A stretch of DNA of 64,000 nt from Sphingobacterium sp. CZ-2 (lineage in GTDB: Bacteria > Bacteroidota > Bacteroidia > Sphingobacteriales > Sphingobacteriaceae), in assembly GCF_004526235.1 (NCBI RefSeq), contig NZ_CP038159.1, positions 2,046,001-2,110,000 of the forward strand. The letters run 5' to 3'. Shown one piece after another: positions 63,904 through 64,000 of this stretch. Under the pieces are notes generated by a model that ran no database searches, was not told where the DNA came from, and saw nothing but the letters and a program-made list of their open reading frames with translations. Both the position numbers and the translations under genes were made by a program. How positions within the stretch are numbered: the stretch's first letter is position 1; each line of letters begins with the position of its first letter.

Positions 63904-64000
63904 ATGTTTGAAATGGACCTGAATATCATCATCAATCAATTTGTATGGGAATGGAACGACTTGCTGAAAGCATGTCTTTCCCTTGTTGCCGGCTTTGTGC
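63904..64000 (+). CDS. Start of a probable MgtC/SapB-type membrane protein (cut by window)
   Basis: The frame begins MFEMDLNIIINQFVWEWNDLL and then turns hydrophobic (KACLSLVAGFV). It resembles MgtC/SapB N-termini, but only 32 codons are visible, so the family is tentative. The start could instead be ATG 63913. Confidence 0.35.
   Translation, partial: MFEMDLNIIINQFVWEWNDLLKACLSLVAGFV

Overview
The window comes from a member of the Bacteroidota, most likely a Sphingobacteriaceae (Sphingobacterium/Pedobacter-like) chromosome. The evidence is the many TTG / TAnnTTTG promoters (the -33/-7 type of this phylum), weak or absent Shine-Dalgarno sequences, a bacillithiol gene (bshA), BlaR1-like M56 proteins with TonB C-terminal domains, and the order tRNAs-tuf-tRNA-Trp-secE-nusG-rplKAJL-rpoBC. 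No complete insertion sequence, prophage or CRISPR array is visible.

Layout. 1-5.3 kb: the 3' part of bshA, the ribosome-rescue factor arfB, then a BlaI/BlaR1-type regulatory pair with a lipoprotein and two small secreted TonB-C-domain proteins. 5.3-7.3 kb: cbpM/cbpA co-chaperones and a ferritin. 7.3-11.6 kb: a five-gene minus-strand operon (ABC ATPase, permease, YtrA-type GntR repressor, a GIN-like protein, an S41 protease) with a near-consensus YtrA operator at its promoter. 11.7-20.2 kb: M28 peptidase, rpiB, tatC, the yceD-rpmF-plsX-fabH-accB-accC fatty-acid operon and queH. 20.3-22.2 kb: a surface-type lipoprotein convergent with a SirB1-like protein.

22.2-47.8 kb is the most unusual part. 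Seven ~800-residue MacB/FtsX-type permeases lie in a row on the minus strand with two ATPases and one HlyD-type adaptor. Divergent to them are a TolC-type outer-membrane channel, an NtrC-type sigma-54 activator and its histidine kinase. I find three candidate sigma-54 promoters: hlyD, tolC, and one in front of permease 6. Each has a pair of TGTTC-N6-GAACA-like palindromes 21-22 bp apart, and the nearer palindrome is centred 62-64 bp from the promoter GG. The hlyD and tolC promoters share one pair midway between them. This suggests one autoregulated, enhancer-controlled export regulon. The leader of permease 6 consists of a seven-copy heptanucleotide repeat. Five of the permease spacers, and the spacer between permease 7 and the distal ATPase, carry a nested palindromic repeat; one further copy lies near 1.5 kb.

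47.9-49.7 kb holds an internally deleted methyltransferase-like gene and a BamA/TamA-type outer-membrane protein. From 49.8 kb to the end lies the translation/transcription block: four tRNA genes, tuf, tRNA-Trp, secE, nusG, rplK, rplA, rplJ, rplL, rpoB and rpoC. A 55-codon antisense gene with its own promoter interrupts nusG-rplK. Strong hairpins separate rplL, rpoB and rpoC. A truncated probable membrane-protein gene runs off the end.
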